Shown piece by piece: positions 35,501 to 50,500 of a DNA stretch of 64,000 nt. The notes under the pieces are model-generated. The model did not search any database. It saw only the letters and a program-made list of their open reading frames with translations, and was not told where the DNA came from. Origin of the DNA: Cryptomeria japonica (lineage: Eukaryota > Streptophyta > Pinopsida > Cupressales > Cupressaceae); assembly GCF_030272615.1 (NCBI RefSeq), contig NC_081405.1, forward strand, positions 152,314,113-152,378,112, given 5' to 3'. Numbering within the stretch: the stretch's first letter is position 1; every line of letters begins with the position of its first letter. The position numbers and the translations under genes were made by a program.

Positions 35501-38500
35501 TAGGAACCAGCTTCACTGTTACTCTTTGCCTCACATTGTCCACATCCATGACCTGAGCAATAATGAACATTAAGCTGACATATCAAAGACTATAAAATGA
35601 ACAGTATCAAATAAAGAAGTATTCAAAACACGTACTCACCTTTGCAAGATCACCTTTGTATGTTCCAATTTTCACACGCACCCATGTATCCTTGGAAAGA
35701 TCAACAGATTTACTTTCTACTGAGAGTACATCTGTCATTTCCTTGATGGGGACAAGCTTAATTTTCTGAGAATAAATATTACGTAGCCCCTTACATGCCT
35801 GCAGAGATCATACATTCAGATTCCTACAAAATACTATGAAAACCGGCTAACAAGGAGCAGGCATAATCAAATTGTGTTACCTCAAGAACATGTGCCTCTT
35901 TGTCTGCCTCAATATAAAGGTAGCTCTTCAGATGATCAAGAGCTATAGCTGATGAAATATGTAAATCTGTCCCCTGGGACTTCAGGTCAAGGTACTTTTG
36001 CATAAGACAAACAGCTGCCTCACGTTCATGACCGATCTAAAGCAAACAATAAATTTGATCAGGTAAGTATCTCAATTCAAATCCTTTGTGAGCATAAATG
36101 TGAATAATGACATGGTTGCCTAACTTAAATCTATGCAGCATACCGCACATCTGACCATCCATAACTTTGGATCCTTCACAGATGGTAATAATGCTTGTTG
36201 TTCAACATCTGTGGTTTCTTCATCATATTCAACATGATCTGAGCGTGCTGCATATCTTTGCTGTATCAACCTTTCAAGATCTTCCACATCTTGTTCCTCT
36301 TGATCATCTCGAGGGAGGAAAGGTCGGCGATGAATCCGTGCGTCATCTTCATCTTGTAGTTCAGCACCAGCATCATTAATAAAATCTGTTCCAAAATGAT
36401 TAATAAGGACAGAATCCAAGAATATGTCACAGCAAGAAACACTCATGAAGTTGCAGGAGCACCAAGAGAACGAACAATCTGATTTTTTTATTTGAATCAT
36501 TGAGCAATTGCAACAAGAATTGATGGCAAAAAATGAGCTACTATTAAAAATCCAAAAAGAGAAAGAGGAGTCTACGAAGAAGAATGTGAACCATCCCAAA
36601 CTTATATTTTCTACAGTGATTTAAAATATGATTATGTAATGTCCCTTTTCTGGATCACCTTATATTTTGCCCTAAATTCACAAATCCAATAAAACAAGGA
36701 ACATTACATAGTTAGAGATATAATTTTCACCCAAGGATAAGATAAGATAAATTTGTGTTGGAAACCTGCAATCATGTTAACAAATATTGAAGATATAATC
36801 CATAAGATAAATCCATTACTAGGGTTAAAAACATATATTCATAAACATATAACAAATCTAATCTACTGTGTGGAGTTCAACCATAACGGGGCATGTGATA
36901 AGGAGACATGGTGGGGTTCCCTAACGGATCCCCTACCCTAGGCCCAAGAGCGGAAATCCCATCCCTCTCGGCCTCATGTGGCCTTTCGCCATCTCATATG
37001 AGGTGGTGTACCCAATGAGGCATCCACAGCCATTCTCCCTCATCATGTTATCCTTCTTCACCCTCTTATGATTGAGACTCTCTTGAGTTCATCCCAACAA
37101 TCGAACAGTATAGAGGTTGAAGAAGCTGCAACAAGGTACCCCATGGCTCATGTGACCTTTCGCCATCTCATATGAGGTGGTGTACCTAATGAGGAGTCTA
37201 GAGCCATTCCCCCTCCTTGCATTCCCTTCCTTACCCTGCCATAATTGATTGCTGCAATTTGGGAGTCATACTACTAGTTATTAAGTGCATACATATATAC
37301 ATATACTAAGTCACAAGGTTCGAGTTTGAATTCAAATTCGGCAACAATAAAATTCTAATGAAATTCGACAAAGAAAAAATTTGAAAGAAAAAATCGGATT
37401 AAATTTGTCTTATATAAATTTAATTTTTTAAATATAAATTATAAATATTTAAATAATAAATTAAAAAATAAAATAATATTATATTAAATTTGAATATATT
37501 ATATATTATAATAAATTTTAAAATATTAAAATATAAATAAGTTTAAAATTTTAATTTTAATATTATTACTATATAAATCATAAATATATCAAATATACAA
37601 CTTTAATATATATTATTCGAGTAACTATATTAGATGTGCATAGTAGGTAGACATAACTTTACATATTTGTAACATGTATATTAATCTACATACGACTTTC
37701 TTTAAATAGGAAAACTCTAATACGATTTTAATTTAAATCAGACATTTAAGAAATATTAAAAATGCCAAATCACTTCAACGCACAAAACTTTCATTCGCTT
37801 ATGTTGCGCGGCTCCACCTATGCGCAGGTTTGGCAATAATTTGTTAAGCTTAACCTCCCCCCAATCCCCGCCAGAGAGATTTCTATGTCCGTGCCTTGAA
37901 CTGCCCAAATGAGGAAAACAATAAATAGAAGTGGTAAAAAAACGTTTTCTGAATACAGTTTATTGAAAAAAAAAATATGCCCTATACCTGTTTGAATATG
38001 ACACGAATTTTAACGAATTTTAAGTCATGCTTTAAAGTTCGCTGAATTTCGAACTTCATGGTTGAAATTCAGCGAACTCTGTGACTTGGTACATATATAT
38101 ACTTCTGCATCTTCAAATTAGATCACTGCCTTATACTCATTACTTGTTGCCTTCTTATATTATTTTCTGCTCCTTATCCTTTTTTCCCTCTCCGAATCTG
38201 AATGCTTTCTCCTTCCTTTTAAACCCCATCATACCTCTTCAATAACATCCCTTACACTTGGCAAGGGTTACACCTTTTCAAGGCTGAGCACTGCCTTTAT
38301 CAATTTTCAGTCGGCCCTAAAGAAACCCTTATTATTTAGATGTTGCTAATTTCCCTAACCTGGTTGGCCACTTAGAACTGTTGACATTTTTTTTTCCTTA
38401 CTAGCTGGGTCGGCATTTTAGAATAATCCGCCAATAATTATTTGTTTTCCTGGGCTTAGTCGGCCCTAGTTGCTAATGCCCAGGTTTTTTTGTTTTTTAA

Positions 38501-41500
38501 GGCTGCAAATTGGATTAACCCTAGGCAGGGCATGACAGATTATTCTACTAGTAAGTTTACCAAGGATATGATAGAAGAGGACTATGCAAAGAAAGCCAAC
38601 AAATATTCTAACACATCATAATGAAGGAAAGACTACCATTTCAGAGTTTCGTTTATGGAAGCATGGAAATCAATAAATGCCTAAAAAAAAGGTCTACACC
38701 ATACACAAATCAAATGATCGCTCAAGGTAGATGAAAATTTCTCTATTATTCATTGTTGTTTGTGTAAAGCTTCTAAACAATTGAAAGTTGACTCCAAAAT
38801 AAGAGCAGCAATCTGAACAAGAAGAGGGGACCAAGATTCCACCCCAAGAAAACAAAGAAGGAGAGATCAAAAGAGGACACTTTAGAAAGTTTGAGACATA
38901 CACAAAGAATGTAACAAACAGTTGATTTTACCATATGTAAAAATAACAACTATTGCTCTCATTGCAGGATTGGAGAATATTAGCATGGAAGGTGTTAGAT
39001 GATCCATCCTCAACTTCACCCAAAGAATGGCAAAAGCAAGAGTGAGCATGGTAACAGGGAAAAGGGAAAAGAACCACACCAAAATACCTAGTTCAAAGAT
39101 AGAACTGTTAAGACAGGATGTCAAATCATCAATGCATGCGTCTTCTGATACTTGGATAGAGCATTTACTTAATTTGCAAAGGAGATGAAGGTGAGTAGCT
39201 TTCATTCGTATGGACATTTAATTACTAATCCAAACTTTTCCTATGGATTGAGTATCTTTCAAGTCGCTAACTTCACTCTAGAGCAAGCATGGACAAACAA
39301 AAAGAAATTTAACATGAGGTAACGTGTAGATTGCAGCCTTTGCATTTCTTGAAGACTAGTTAAAAAATCTGTATTGTCCCCATTTGTTGTTTGAAAGCAA
39401 CAAACAGTAGTGTAATGCATCTTGTAAGAATGTTTGGATCTTCTGCAAAATGGACACGGCCAGCTTGTACAAAATATACTTTAGAGCTGTAGACATATAT
39501 GTTGGGCTGAGTTGCCGAATCGGGTGAGAGTACATCAGTGCAGCAAATTTTATGTTTGGGTATGTCTGTACAAAAAACATATAAAAATCAAAAATACATA
39601 CATAAACCTAAATACAATATTAAATTATTAATATAAATTATTAATTAATATATCATTTATTATTAAACATTTAAATTTATTAGGTATAAATTAAACTATA
39701 AATATTAAAATAACAAAACAATATAATATATAACAAATTAATATTTATTATGAAACAATATAATCATCATATTATAAACTAGTATAGATATCTTAAATAC
39801 ATCTATCTAAAGAAATGTCGAAAGATATCAATTGGAACTATTGTATTTACCTTAAAATAAATAGAGAGATAGAGAGATAAGGTAAATTGAGATAGGGAGA
39901 TACAAAGGGAGAGATAGAGAGGAACAAATAGAGAGAAGTAGAGATATACAGAAAGAGACAGAGAGGTAGTATAGAGAGGGAGAGGGAAATAGAAAGAGAT
40001 GGAGATATATGGGATAAAAAAGATAGAGAGAGGTATGGGAAGTGAAAGGGATACGAAGGGAGGGAGGGAGGTATGGGTAGAGGAGGGTGGGAGAGATAAG
40101 AGGGGAGAGAGAGAGAGATGGGGGGGAAGAGGAGAGATACCTCAACATATAGAGAGGGAGAGGGAAGGAAGGGGAGAGAGAGAGAGAGGGAGAAAGGGAG
40201 TGATATAGGTAGAGGGGCATATAGAGAGATATAAAAGGTCTTAATAAATAATTGATAGCTTCAAATCAACTACGGATCCAAACAAGACTGAAACAATGTA
40301 TCTAACCCAGGGAGATAATCAAGTTCCATTACCAATAGGCTAATGTTATGTTTGCAAAAGGGAGAGAGAGTGAGGGAGAGATGGGGATAGAAAGATGAAA
40401 AAATTATCCACAAAAGAATTTTCTATTTGAGACACAATTTTATCTACAGATGAATCAAGGAATTTTAAAGCTAACACTTAAGTGGATTTAGATAACACAA
40501 CTTCACGAACAACACCTATCTTAAAGATACACACTTATTGGAAGAACTTAGGGATTGGATCATTTTCAACCATTGTTTTGGGGGGTTTCTTTCCACTAAG
40601 AGAAACACCAAAAGATAAAACCTACTTGTCAAAATTTAAATTGTAATGTCAAGTATCAAATTGTTGCTATCAATTCTTAGTTTAAGCTATTAGTGTAAGG
40701 TTAACTCAAAACAAAGCAATTATTTATATCTGAAAAAAATCAACAAATTAAAGATAGAGTAAGGTATAGGGAAATAGTAAGGGCTAGGGACAGAGATAGA
40801 GAGGATCAAGAGGGAGATAGAGACATACAACAAGATAGATGGAGTGAATAAGAGAGAGGTAGAGATAATGATATATAGATGGATATATTTTCTTTCGTAA
40901 ACATACAATGGGTAAACTGAAGAGGACTCAAAGGTGAATTATTATATCCTTAATGAAATGGCATGCTACCCGAAACATGATTCCCCAAGGACACGCTATC
41001 CTTCCTTAAATATGCAATGGGTACACTGAAGAGGTCTCAAAGGTGAAATATCATATCCTTAATCAAATGGCATGGTACCCCAAACATAATTCGCCAACAA
41101 CGTGCTATCCTTAAAATGTTGACACAACCTTAATATATCACCTTCCCTATTGTATGCATGACATTTTTTATATATTTTAATAATATAATTTTCCTTTGGT
41201 TAAGCAAATGTTAGGGTGTAGAGTGAAGTGTGGGGGGAATAAAGCCACACAATAGAGAAAAACATACTTCGAATAAACACATGATTTTAGCTGGCTATTT
41301 TTTTCTAAATTGTGTATGACGTGCATCTCACCATTTCCTTAAAAACAAATCAATTCATAAATGTTATTTAAGAAATTTAAGGGAAATGGTAACTTTGGCG
41401 TTAAACTTTTAGGGAATGGGCATAGATTAGTAAGACAAATTTACCTTGTGAAAACTTTTTGAATTTGACAGAAATATCAAACACTTGATGATAAAGAAAT

Positions 41501-44500
41501 CAAGCTACTAAATTGGTGAGATAAATTTATACCTCAAATAGTTAACATCCTCAAAGCAACTATTTATGATTTACAAAGGAGAAGTCCAATGATACGTCAT
41601 ATTTTAACGACGAGAATAGATGAACAAACACGATTAAAACAATCAGCTTGCATCAGATGAATGATATAGTGCACCAAGTTCGAAATTTTATGTATGTGAA
41701 GGGACCTAAGGTTAACTATCTGGCTAGTTTTATTGCCCTAGTGTTGAAAATGATCCCTAAATTTTGTTCATTTTTCTCATATTTCTGGCTGGCTATTAAG
41801 AAGAAGCAAAAATTTCACGATATATAAACATGAAACTTGCAACTATAGAACAAAGCAATAGTTAAATAGATTCATAGTTTTATTCTATTTGGTTTAAGGG
41901 TAAAATATAGCATGATTGTAAATAACTGTAAGAAGATTTCTAGCGAACAGAACCAAGAAGGATCTATTTTACATCCTTGCCACAGGGTATTCTCCTGATT
42001 TGGAGCTTGTTCTACTAAAACTTAATAGATGATATAACTCCATATTTCTTAAATCTGAGGCATTTGAAAAATTCATTTTCTTAATATAAAATTTGAATTA
42101 TCTCCTATCTATTTGACACTAGGATTTATAATCTTGTAGTAGTGGGCTTTCTTATAACCGACCTCTGTTCTCTCAAGCGCCTGGAACTGACTAGACACTG
42201 TCCAAATTTACAATATCTTAGAAGATTAAAGAAACCTAGTATTTGATCATTCTAGATACAAACAAAATTTAAGGAAAAAAATGGCAAATGTTGTAGAGCT
42301 CATGGCCTCCACAAGCCACCTTTCACATTGGGTCATAGCCTATATGAAATCAAAACTGAAGAAAAGAAATCCTCAAGTCCTATGGTAACATTTGAATACA
42401 AACACACAAAAGAAATGGCATCATATCAAATAAATCATGTTCTATCCAAAATCAACACAAAATAATAAATCCCTGACATCTTCTAGATAGTCAACACATA
42501 GTAATGTAGCAGAAATCTTAACGTAAAAACATTGAGGTTGGGCCATTTCAACACCTCTAATCCTAGTGCCAACTCGTGGACAGCTATGCTACCAAAAACG
42601 AAAACCACAATGGCAATGACAATGTGACAAGAAATATAATATTTAGAAGTTGCATATAAAAAACAGTTTTATATAAATATTTTCCAAAAAAAAAAATTAT
42701 CATAAAATTTCATCCTCCATTAATAAGATATGTGTTTGAATTGCTGTCCAAAGGATGATGGCGTCGAGCGGGAGGTGGTTTTTTGCTCGGGCTAGGGCAA
42801 CTATGCCCTAGCCGTACTCTTTCTCGGATGCTGCAGGCGCCCAGGGTGGGGGAGATCAGGTGTTGGCAGGGGGGAGCGTGGAGACGGGGGGGCCTGTCTA
42901 ATTCGTGCCTTGGTTCATGGTTTTGCTTGCTCTTTGTTCGGGGGTTTCGGTGTTTGGAGAGGACTGTGGTTTTGTGTGGTGCCTGCTGGGGTTTGTTCTT
43001 CGGTGTTGTCTTTTTGGGTGAAATTCTAAGTTAAGGGTTTGTGTTTTTTGCGATCTTTGTGGTTGATTAGTTTGTGCCCTCAATTTTGGGGGTTTGTGGT
43101 TGCTATTTTTTCGTGGGAGGGCCTTACATGGCTGCCCAAAAAGGAACCATGGGTTCTTCGAGCATAACATTTCGTAATTCTTTGACAAGCAATATTTCTT
43201 CTCCTTGCATGAGGGAGAATCCGATGTTTGGCTTCGCTAGTTCGGACATGGATGAACATTCTGCCCAAGCTGTAGGTTTCAGACCAACGAAGGTTAATGG
43301 GTGCCTGGCGAAAAGTGACAGCAGGCCGGTTGTTGTGATTTCTCCAGCTTCGGTTGAGGAGAACATTGAATATTTGTCTAGGCATGCTTTGATCAGTAAA
43401 TTTATGGGGATTCGGATGTCCTTGCCTTTCTTGGAATCTTGGGCTCGAAGGACTTGGAATCCAGAGGGGGGAATGGGCATGATGTTAGCTGCAAATGGCG
43501 ATTTTTTGGTAGTATTCTCATGCTTGACTGAGAGAAATAAGGCGTTCAAAGGGGGCCCTTATTTCTATAATCAGGTTGGTCTTTTTATCAAACCTTGGCA
43601 TGTAGGATTTAACCCCACGGAAGAGCTTCCTTCGAGGGTTCTTGTTTGGGTGAGGCTTCCTTGGTTTCCTTTGGAGTTCTGGAGAGGACATCTTCGATTT
43701 GGTTGCAGCTCAATTGGGGAAGCCAATAGGCCCCTCACGTTAGACTATGGAAAAGAAGGTAATTACCTATGCTCGTGTCTGTACGGAAATTGATTTGAAC
43801 AAACCCCTGCCTGATTCCATTGAACTTCGATTGGGATTAGTTCATGGATTCAACAGCTTGATTATGAAACGTTGTCGTTTCGTTGTCAAATTTGTCATGA
43901 ATACAAGCATCTACAGAAGATGTGTCCCAAATCTAAATCAGTAGGGGGCTTTAAATATGGGACAGCCAATCCACCCCCTAAACAAGATAAAGGGAAAGCT
44001 CCTATGAGGGAGGATAAGGAAGGTTTCATCCCGGTTAAAGCTCGAAATAAAGGTCGGGGTCTAAAGAGGACCCTTATGACAGGAAGGTTTCATTCCCAGG
44101 CTTGACCCTTCTATGGGGCTCTTGAGGAGTAACAGTGAATGTTGAGGCTTGTGGATGTCCAACCTTCAAATGGTCTATTTACCTGGAATAATAGGAGATT
44201 TGGGGTTGATGCTATATCAGAAAGATTAGACAAGTTCTTGGTTTGTTGCTACTGGTTGGAGGATAGTTGGACTACTCGTTCGGAGATTTTGGATTGGAGA
44301 GGCTCAAAGCACTGGCCTATCCTTTTGTCGGCCACTAAGTTTAGGAGAACTAAGAATCCATCGTTTAAGTTTCAGCTTATGTGGCTGAGGGAGGCGTCTC
44401 TTCAGGATCATATGTTTGAATGGTGGAGGGAAGGGAAGCCTACTTAAGGTACGGCTATGTTTTCCTTTGACAGGCAGTTGCAACATGTTAAGTATAGGCT

Positions 44501-47500
44501 GAAAAAGTGGAATAGGATGAGTTTTGGTAATCTTTTATTGGAAGCAGAAGTCTCGAATTGATTGGCTACAAGAAGGGGATAGAAACACAAGTTTTTTTCA
44601 AAGCTCAGTAAAGGACAGAAGACATAGTAGTAATCTCAATTCTCTTATTACGATGGAAGGGACTCAGGTTTCCTCTTATAGGGAGATTGCTCAGGAAGCC
44701 ATTAGATTCTTTAGGAATTTGTTCAAAGAAGATTTTGTGCCTGTTTGTGCTGAGGAGGGATTGATGCTTGATTGTATCCCTTCCATAGTTACTCCGAAAA
44801 TGAATAAGGCTCTCATTAAACCCATTTCTCTTTTTGAGATTGAGGCAGTGGTCTTTGGTATGAAGAAAGGAAAAGCTCTCGGGCCTGATGGTTTCCCTAT
44901 AGAGTTCTTTCAAGCTTTTTGGGGTATTGTCAAGATAGATCTTTTTGAAGTTGTGCAGGAATCTTTTAGGAACAAGCAAATGCTTAAAGGCCCTGAATGC
45001 CACATTTCTTGCTCTCATTCCTAAGAAGGAAGGTGCCAACTCCCTTAACTCATTTAGGCTCATTGCTCTGTGTCATGTGATCTACAAAATTATCACTAAA
45101 CTGATTGTTGAAAGGTTAAAGCCTTGGCTTAGTAGATTAATTTCTGAGGAGCAAGGGGGATTTGTTTCTAGAAGACAGATTTTGTATGGAGTTATCATAG
45201 CCACTGAAGTTGTGCATTCCATGGTTGTCTCTAAGGAGAAGGCTATGTTTATGAAGCTTGATATGGCCAAAGCCTATGATAGGGTAAGATGGAGTTTTCT
45301 GCAAAAGGTTCTCTTGGCTTTTGAATTTGGAAGTGAATGGGTTAATTGGGTTATGAGTTGCTTAACCTCATCCTCCTTTGTTGTTCTTATTATTGGTGAG
45401 CCAACGGACCTATTTGGTGCAACTAGAGGCCTCGGGCAAAGAGATCCTCTCTCCCCCTATTTATTTATTCTGATGGCGGAAGGTTTGGGAAGATTTCTCA
45501 AATCTCAAGTCAAGCAAGGTTTGATTCAGGGCTGGAAATGTGGCCATGGCATTCCTCCCTCCTCCCATCTTCAATTTGTGGATGACACCACGTTAATGGG
45601 GGTGGCTAAAATCAATGAAGCGGCTAATTTGAGAAGAGCCCTGGATATTTATGTTAAGGCCTCTGGACAGATGATTAATGAAGAAAAATCTCATATATCT
45701 ATTTCTTCAATACTCCTCCTCTCATTCAGGCAAGGATTACACGGATTTTGAGGTTTCAAATAGGTACCCTTCCTTTTGTTTATCTTGGAATTCCTCTTTT
45801 AGTTCGTAGATTGCCTGGTACTATCTGGCAAGAAATTTTGTATAAGTTTCGGAGCAAGGTGTGTCACTGGACTAATAGGTGGCTCTCAACTGCTGGAGAG
45901 TTACCCTTTTAAAGTCAGTAATCCAAGCGCTTCCCATTTTCAGGTGTTTTGTGTAGACAACCCATGCAAGCTTTATTAAGGAATTTGATGCTCTCTCTAG
46001 AAAGTTCTTATGGACTGGTAATTTGCTATCCTCCAAGTGGAGTTTGGTTAAATGGGATAGTGTCTACAAACCAAAACAGGAGGGTGGCCTTGGTTTGCGG
46101 AAAACAAGTTCAAATGGTTGCGCTCTTGCTGCTAAGCTGTTTTGGAGATGATGCACAAATCAAGATCAAGGATGGGCTAATATCCTCAGGGTTAAGTATC
46201 TTGGTGATGTGGAAGGCAAGGATATTCCCCAGTGCACCTTGACAAGAAATGGGTCAATGATCTGGGCTACCCTGAAGAGAGGAGCTCATCTTGTCAAGAA
46301 GGGTCTCTTTTGGATTTGCGACAAAGGCTCTGAAGCTTTGTTTTGGAAGGATTCTTTAAAATGGATATCCCCCTATTTTGTCTCAGTTTCCTGATCTCCA
46401 ACCTCTTGGTGACATCCTTATGGCAGCAAGCTGGAGTAAAGTTGAGGATTGCTAGATGGAAGGAACCTCAGGAATGGCCTCCTGGGGGTTCTATGGAAGA
46501 GAAGGAAGCTCTTGCTGGATTATTAGCTGGGAGATTTTGTACTTCTCTTAGAGGTGTTGACATCCTTGCTTGGGGTCTTAATCCGAAGGGTACGTTTTTC
46601 AGTGGCTTCTGGTTATCAAGAGCTGGAACGAATGACTTTTGCCAGGGTGGATGTTCCCTGGTGGAAGCAAGTCTGGAACAAGCTGGCCTGGCCCAAGTGC
46701 AATTTTTTCTTGTGGCTTGTGGTTCAAAGTAAGTGTCTTACCTGGGAGAATCTTCAGAAGAAGGGCTTTCATGGACCCTCTATCTATGTTTTATGTAATA
46801 TGAGTGAAGACAATAGCTCTCACCTTTTCCTCCATTGCTCCTTCACCAAAGATATTTGGCATCGGTGGTGGGGGGCTTGGAAACATGCTTGTGTTCATGC
46901 TAACACTCTGGTGGAGTTTTGGAACTGTCTTGGTAGACCTCCTACTAAGACCCCCTTCCTGGAGGTAGCTTGGGACATTGGTTCCAATTTTATTATTTGG
47001 CAAGTGTGGTTGTAAGGAAACCACAAGATTTTTCAGGATATGATGAAAATGGTGCAACAAGTGTGGTTGAGAGTTTTAAATATGATTCAGGAGACTCTAG
47101 TGGCAAAGCATGACCTTTCTGGGGATGTTGATCCTGGTGACATGCAAGTGATTCAAAGTTTGACTATTTTGGGGGCAGGATTTCATGATGCTTTATGTAA
47201 GAAAGTACACGACAGGAGCAGAAATGCTAAAAGGAAGGCTTGTTGGGATGGTAAGTGGACGCCCCCTCCTTTGGGATATCTTAAGATTAATATTGATGGG
47301 TCCTCTAAAGGTAATCCCGGGCATGCTGGGGTTGGAGGAGTTGGCACAGATAGTTCTGGTAATGTTGTTTTTCTCTTTTCTAACTATAAGGGTTTACAGA
47401 CTAATAACTATATGGAGGCCCTTGCTATTCTTTTGGCCCTACTATATGGAGGCTCTTGCTATTCTTTTGGCCCTTGAGAGAGGTTGTGCCCTTGGGTGGA

Positions 47501-50500
47501 GTAAGGTTATCTGTGAGTCTGATTCCCAAGTTGTGGTTGATATGTTGAACCGGCGGAGGATGGAGGATGTGGAGTGGCATTTGGCTATGGTGGGAAGACG
47601 GATTCTTTCTTTGAGTGCCTCCTTGGAGGCAGTTTCCTTTTGCTATGTTCCCCATGAGTGGAATAGAGTTGCTGACTGTTTGGCGAAGTGGGCTTCTAAC
47701 CACTTGGATGGGTGGAGAATCAAAGACTGGGTTCATCTGCCTCTGAGTATATTCATATTCTTGAGGGGTTGTTGCCCATTTGGGGGCTTTCTGTCGAGTT
47801 CTCTATTTCTGTATTCTTTTCTAGGCTTGAGACCTTGTTCTTTGTACTGTTCAGTTTGAATTAATAAATTTTTACCCCTCTTTTTTCAAAAAAAAATAAA
47901 GATGTGTTCAAATTAAAATTTTACTTAAATCTATCTTATAAAAAATATAAAAATAACTTTTTAAATTCATTTTCAAAAATATAATTATATATTTAGACTT
48001 TGATTACAATAATGTATAATTAAAATAAAAATAAAAAAATTACAAAACAATATATTATTAAAAATAAATATAAATAAATAGTACATGATAAAAGAATTTT
48101 TAAAAGGGAAACTAAATTGATTAAAAATTAGAGGAGAATCTTTTCAAAGATCTTTTTTAAAAATACCTGTAAATGCAATTTGGAGAAGTTTTCAGTTCTT
48201 ATAAATCAAATAACTTCCCAATACTATCTAAGTCCCTTGAACAATGGAAAAAACCAATGATATCGTCCAAAAAATTGTTCATTCCTCAAGGGGAAAAGCC
48301 AATAAAATTAGCAAATTATTTGTATATGTTTCGTTAGAAACGGAAAAATCCTTGGCAATCTAATGAAGCAATGGTTAATTTAATTCAAAGGACACATACA
48401 CTAGAGCAGACATAACCGCAGTCAAACAAAAATTCAGCGAGTACAACAAATGGACGCGATTGTTTAAATTGTCTTGCGTTGAAATAATACAGTTTTGACC
48501 ATTGATTGCCAAAATCAGGTCACTCACTTCAAATAAAGGTATGCCTTAACCAAAATTATAAATTTATATTTAATAATATATTAATTATATCATAAACCAT
48601 AAATCTATTATTAACAAATTCTACAATATCATTATTTATATTAAAAAGTTAAAATTAAAACTATTAAAAAATTAAATCAATTATAAATTTATATATTACA
48701 ATATAAATGTGAAACAAAGAACATCAAAAACAAAAGAAAAAACATTTTATTTTTTATTTTTTATTTTTTATATTTAAACTGAAAAAAATAGATTCATGAC
48801 TCGTTTATGTTCTAAACTTTGAGGATTTTATTTTTAATTTTTAAACTTGCTTTGAAATTGGGAAAAAAAATTGCAACCTCGAAACCAGCAATGCATGCTT
48901 CCTCTTGCTATCTATGTCCTTCTACTTGGGTCCTCTTTTCTGTAAGTGTCATCAAGAAATCGTGTTTTTTACAATCAGTCGCGACACACAAAAACTGAGA
49001 TAAACAGAAACAAAACAATATGTTTTACATGTTAGGGTTTTTTTACTACTAGAATATTTAATTATATTTAGTCAACTATGTTTAGCTGTTTTATTAATGG
49101 TCATTTAAGTTCATTTAATTCGTTTAATATTTAGCTTAACTATTGCTTCTTTTATTAGAAGGCATAGTTAGTTTTTTAACGTTTTTGTTTTTTAGATTTT
49201 TAGCTTCAGTTAAACGATTTGTTCTTTTTAGAGCACCATCTTGTAATCTCTATTTAAGTAGCCTTCTTCTCCTTCGTTAACTACATCAATTATTTGAGCA
49301 ATTAATTTTTTATGATATCAAAGCAAGTCAATGGAAATTTTTAAGATTTGGCGATTTAATAAAAATTTGAGCCTCCCTACCTAGAAATAATTTCCAGAAA
49401 TGTTTTAAATGATTTTTTTATGAAAAAATCTGATTGTTATTTTTGGGTTGCAAAGGATTTTCAAAGGTTTTTGTGTTAGAATTTTCAAGGGTTCGTATCA
49501 AGGAAAACCGCAATTTTTGTTTTGCAGGTTTTTCATGGATCTGCAATTTTCGAGGTTGATTTTCAAGGGTTATTTTGCGACTGAATCGTGCTGGTTTTTT
49601 TCCTGGGCATCGTAGTTCTTTTTTTCCTAGGCGTCTTCATTTTTCCTCACAGCTTGAGCGGCGAGTTTTTCCCGATAGGGTTTTAACCTATGTTACCCCG
49701 AGTTTCCGGGACGGGGACAACAGGGAACGGCAGGACAAGTTTCCGAGACGGTAAATTTTTTTGCCAATTTTGGGGACAGCAAAGGGGAAGGCTATATAAA
49801 ATATAGGAAAAATTTAAAATCTATAGGGAAATTTTAAATGTTCATATGAAAAATAGATAAAGCATGTATATATACATTATATTCATATGAAAACATGGAT
49901 AAAGCAGGTATATGTACATTATAGAACCTTAACGTACCACATTTGTATTCAAAAATCATTGTCAATACTCAACATGCATTCATAATTGAAAAAACATTAT
50001 CAATATGCCAACACTTGTTTGCATAGAGTTCACTGTTTCTCTCTGGTTGGAGGATGTTTTGATAGTCTTCCATTTCTATGATGACCTACAACCGCTTCTT
50101 TATGCACTACAAAGTTTTGGCTGTTTGTGAAATTTTGTACCAAGCTGTTATTCATATTTTTGAGTGCTTTTGGCTATGATTTAGACCTGTTTACCTTTCA
50201 TAATTGTGAAAAGTCCAATATTGCAGACCTGCAACCACTTTTTTACACACTACCAAGTTCAAAATATTACCAGGCTGCTGCTCATTATTTCTACGTGCTT
50301 TTGGAAGTGATTTAGACATGTTTACCCATCATATTAGTGAAAAACCAGTTTTACAGACATATAATAAAATTAAAAAACTTTTTTTTAGCATTTGAGTCTT
50401 CTTTTTTTTTAAATGTGCTGGGAAAAGGGGGACAGCTGGCCGTCCCCGGGACAGTTAGGGGACGGGGGGACATCCCCTTTGAGAATCACTTCCGTCCCCA

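Larger units (their letters stand above)
42743..47898 (+). mobile_element. L1-type LINE retrotransposon, near full length but decayed
   Basis: A 5.2-kb plant L1 element in antisense to SPT5. In order: a GC-rich 5' UTR (42760-43070), ORF1, the tail of the endonuclease, reverse transcriptase, zf-RVT, RNase H and an A-rich tail. Flanks AAGATATGTGTTTGAATT (42725-42742) and AAGATGTGTTCAAATT (47899-47914) look like a decayed target duplication with a 2-base indel and two changes. Most of the endonuclease is missing between 44105 and 44139, and several frameshifts make it inactive. Confidence 0.85.

Noticed and set aside
39852-40220. 122-codon Ser/Leu/Pro-rich frame on minus
   Set aside because: Product of the GA/CT-rich low-complexity tract.
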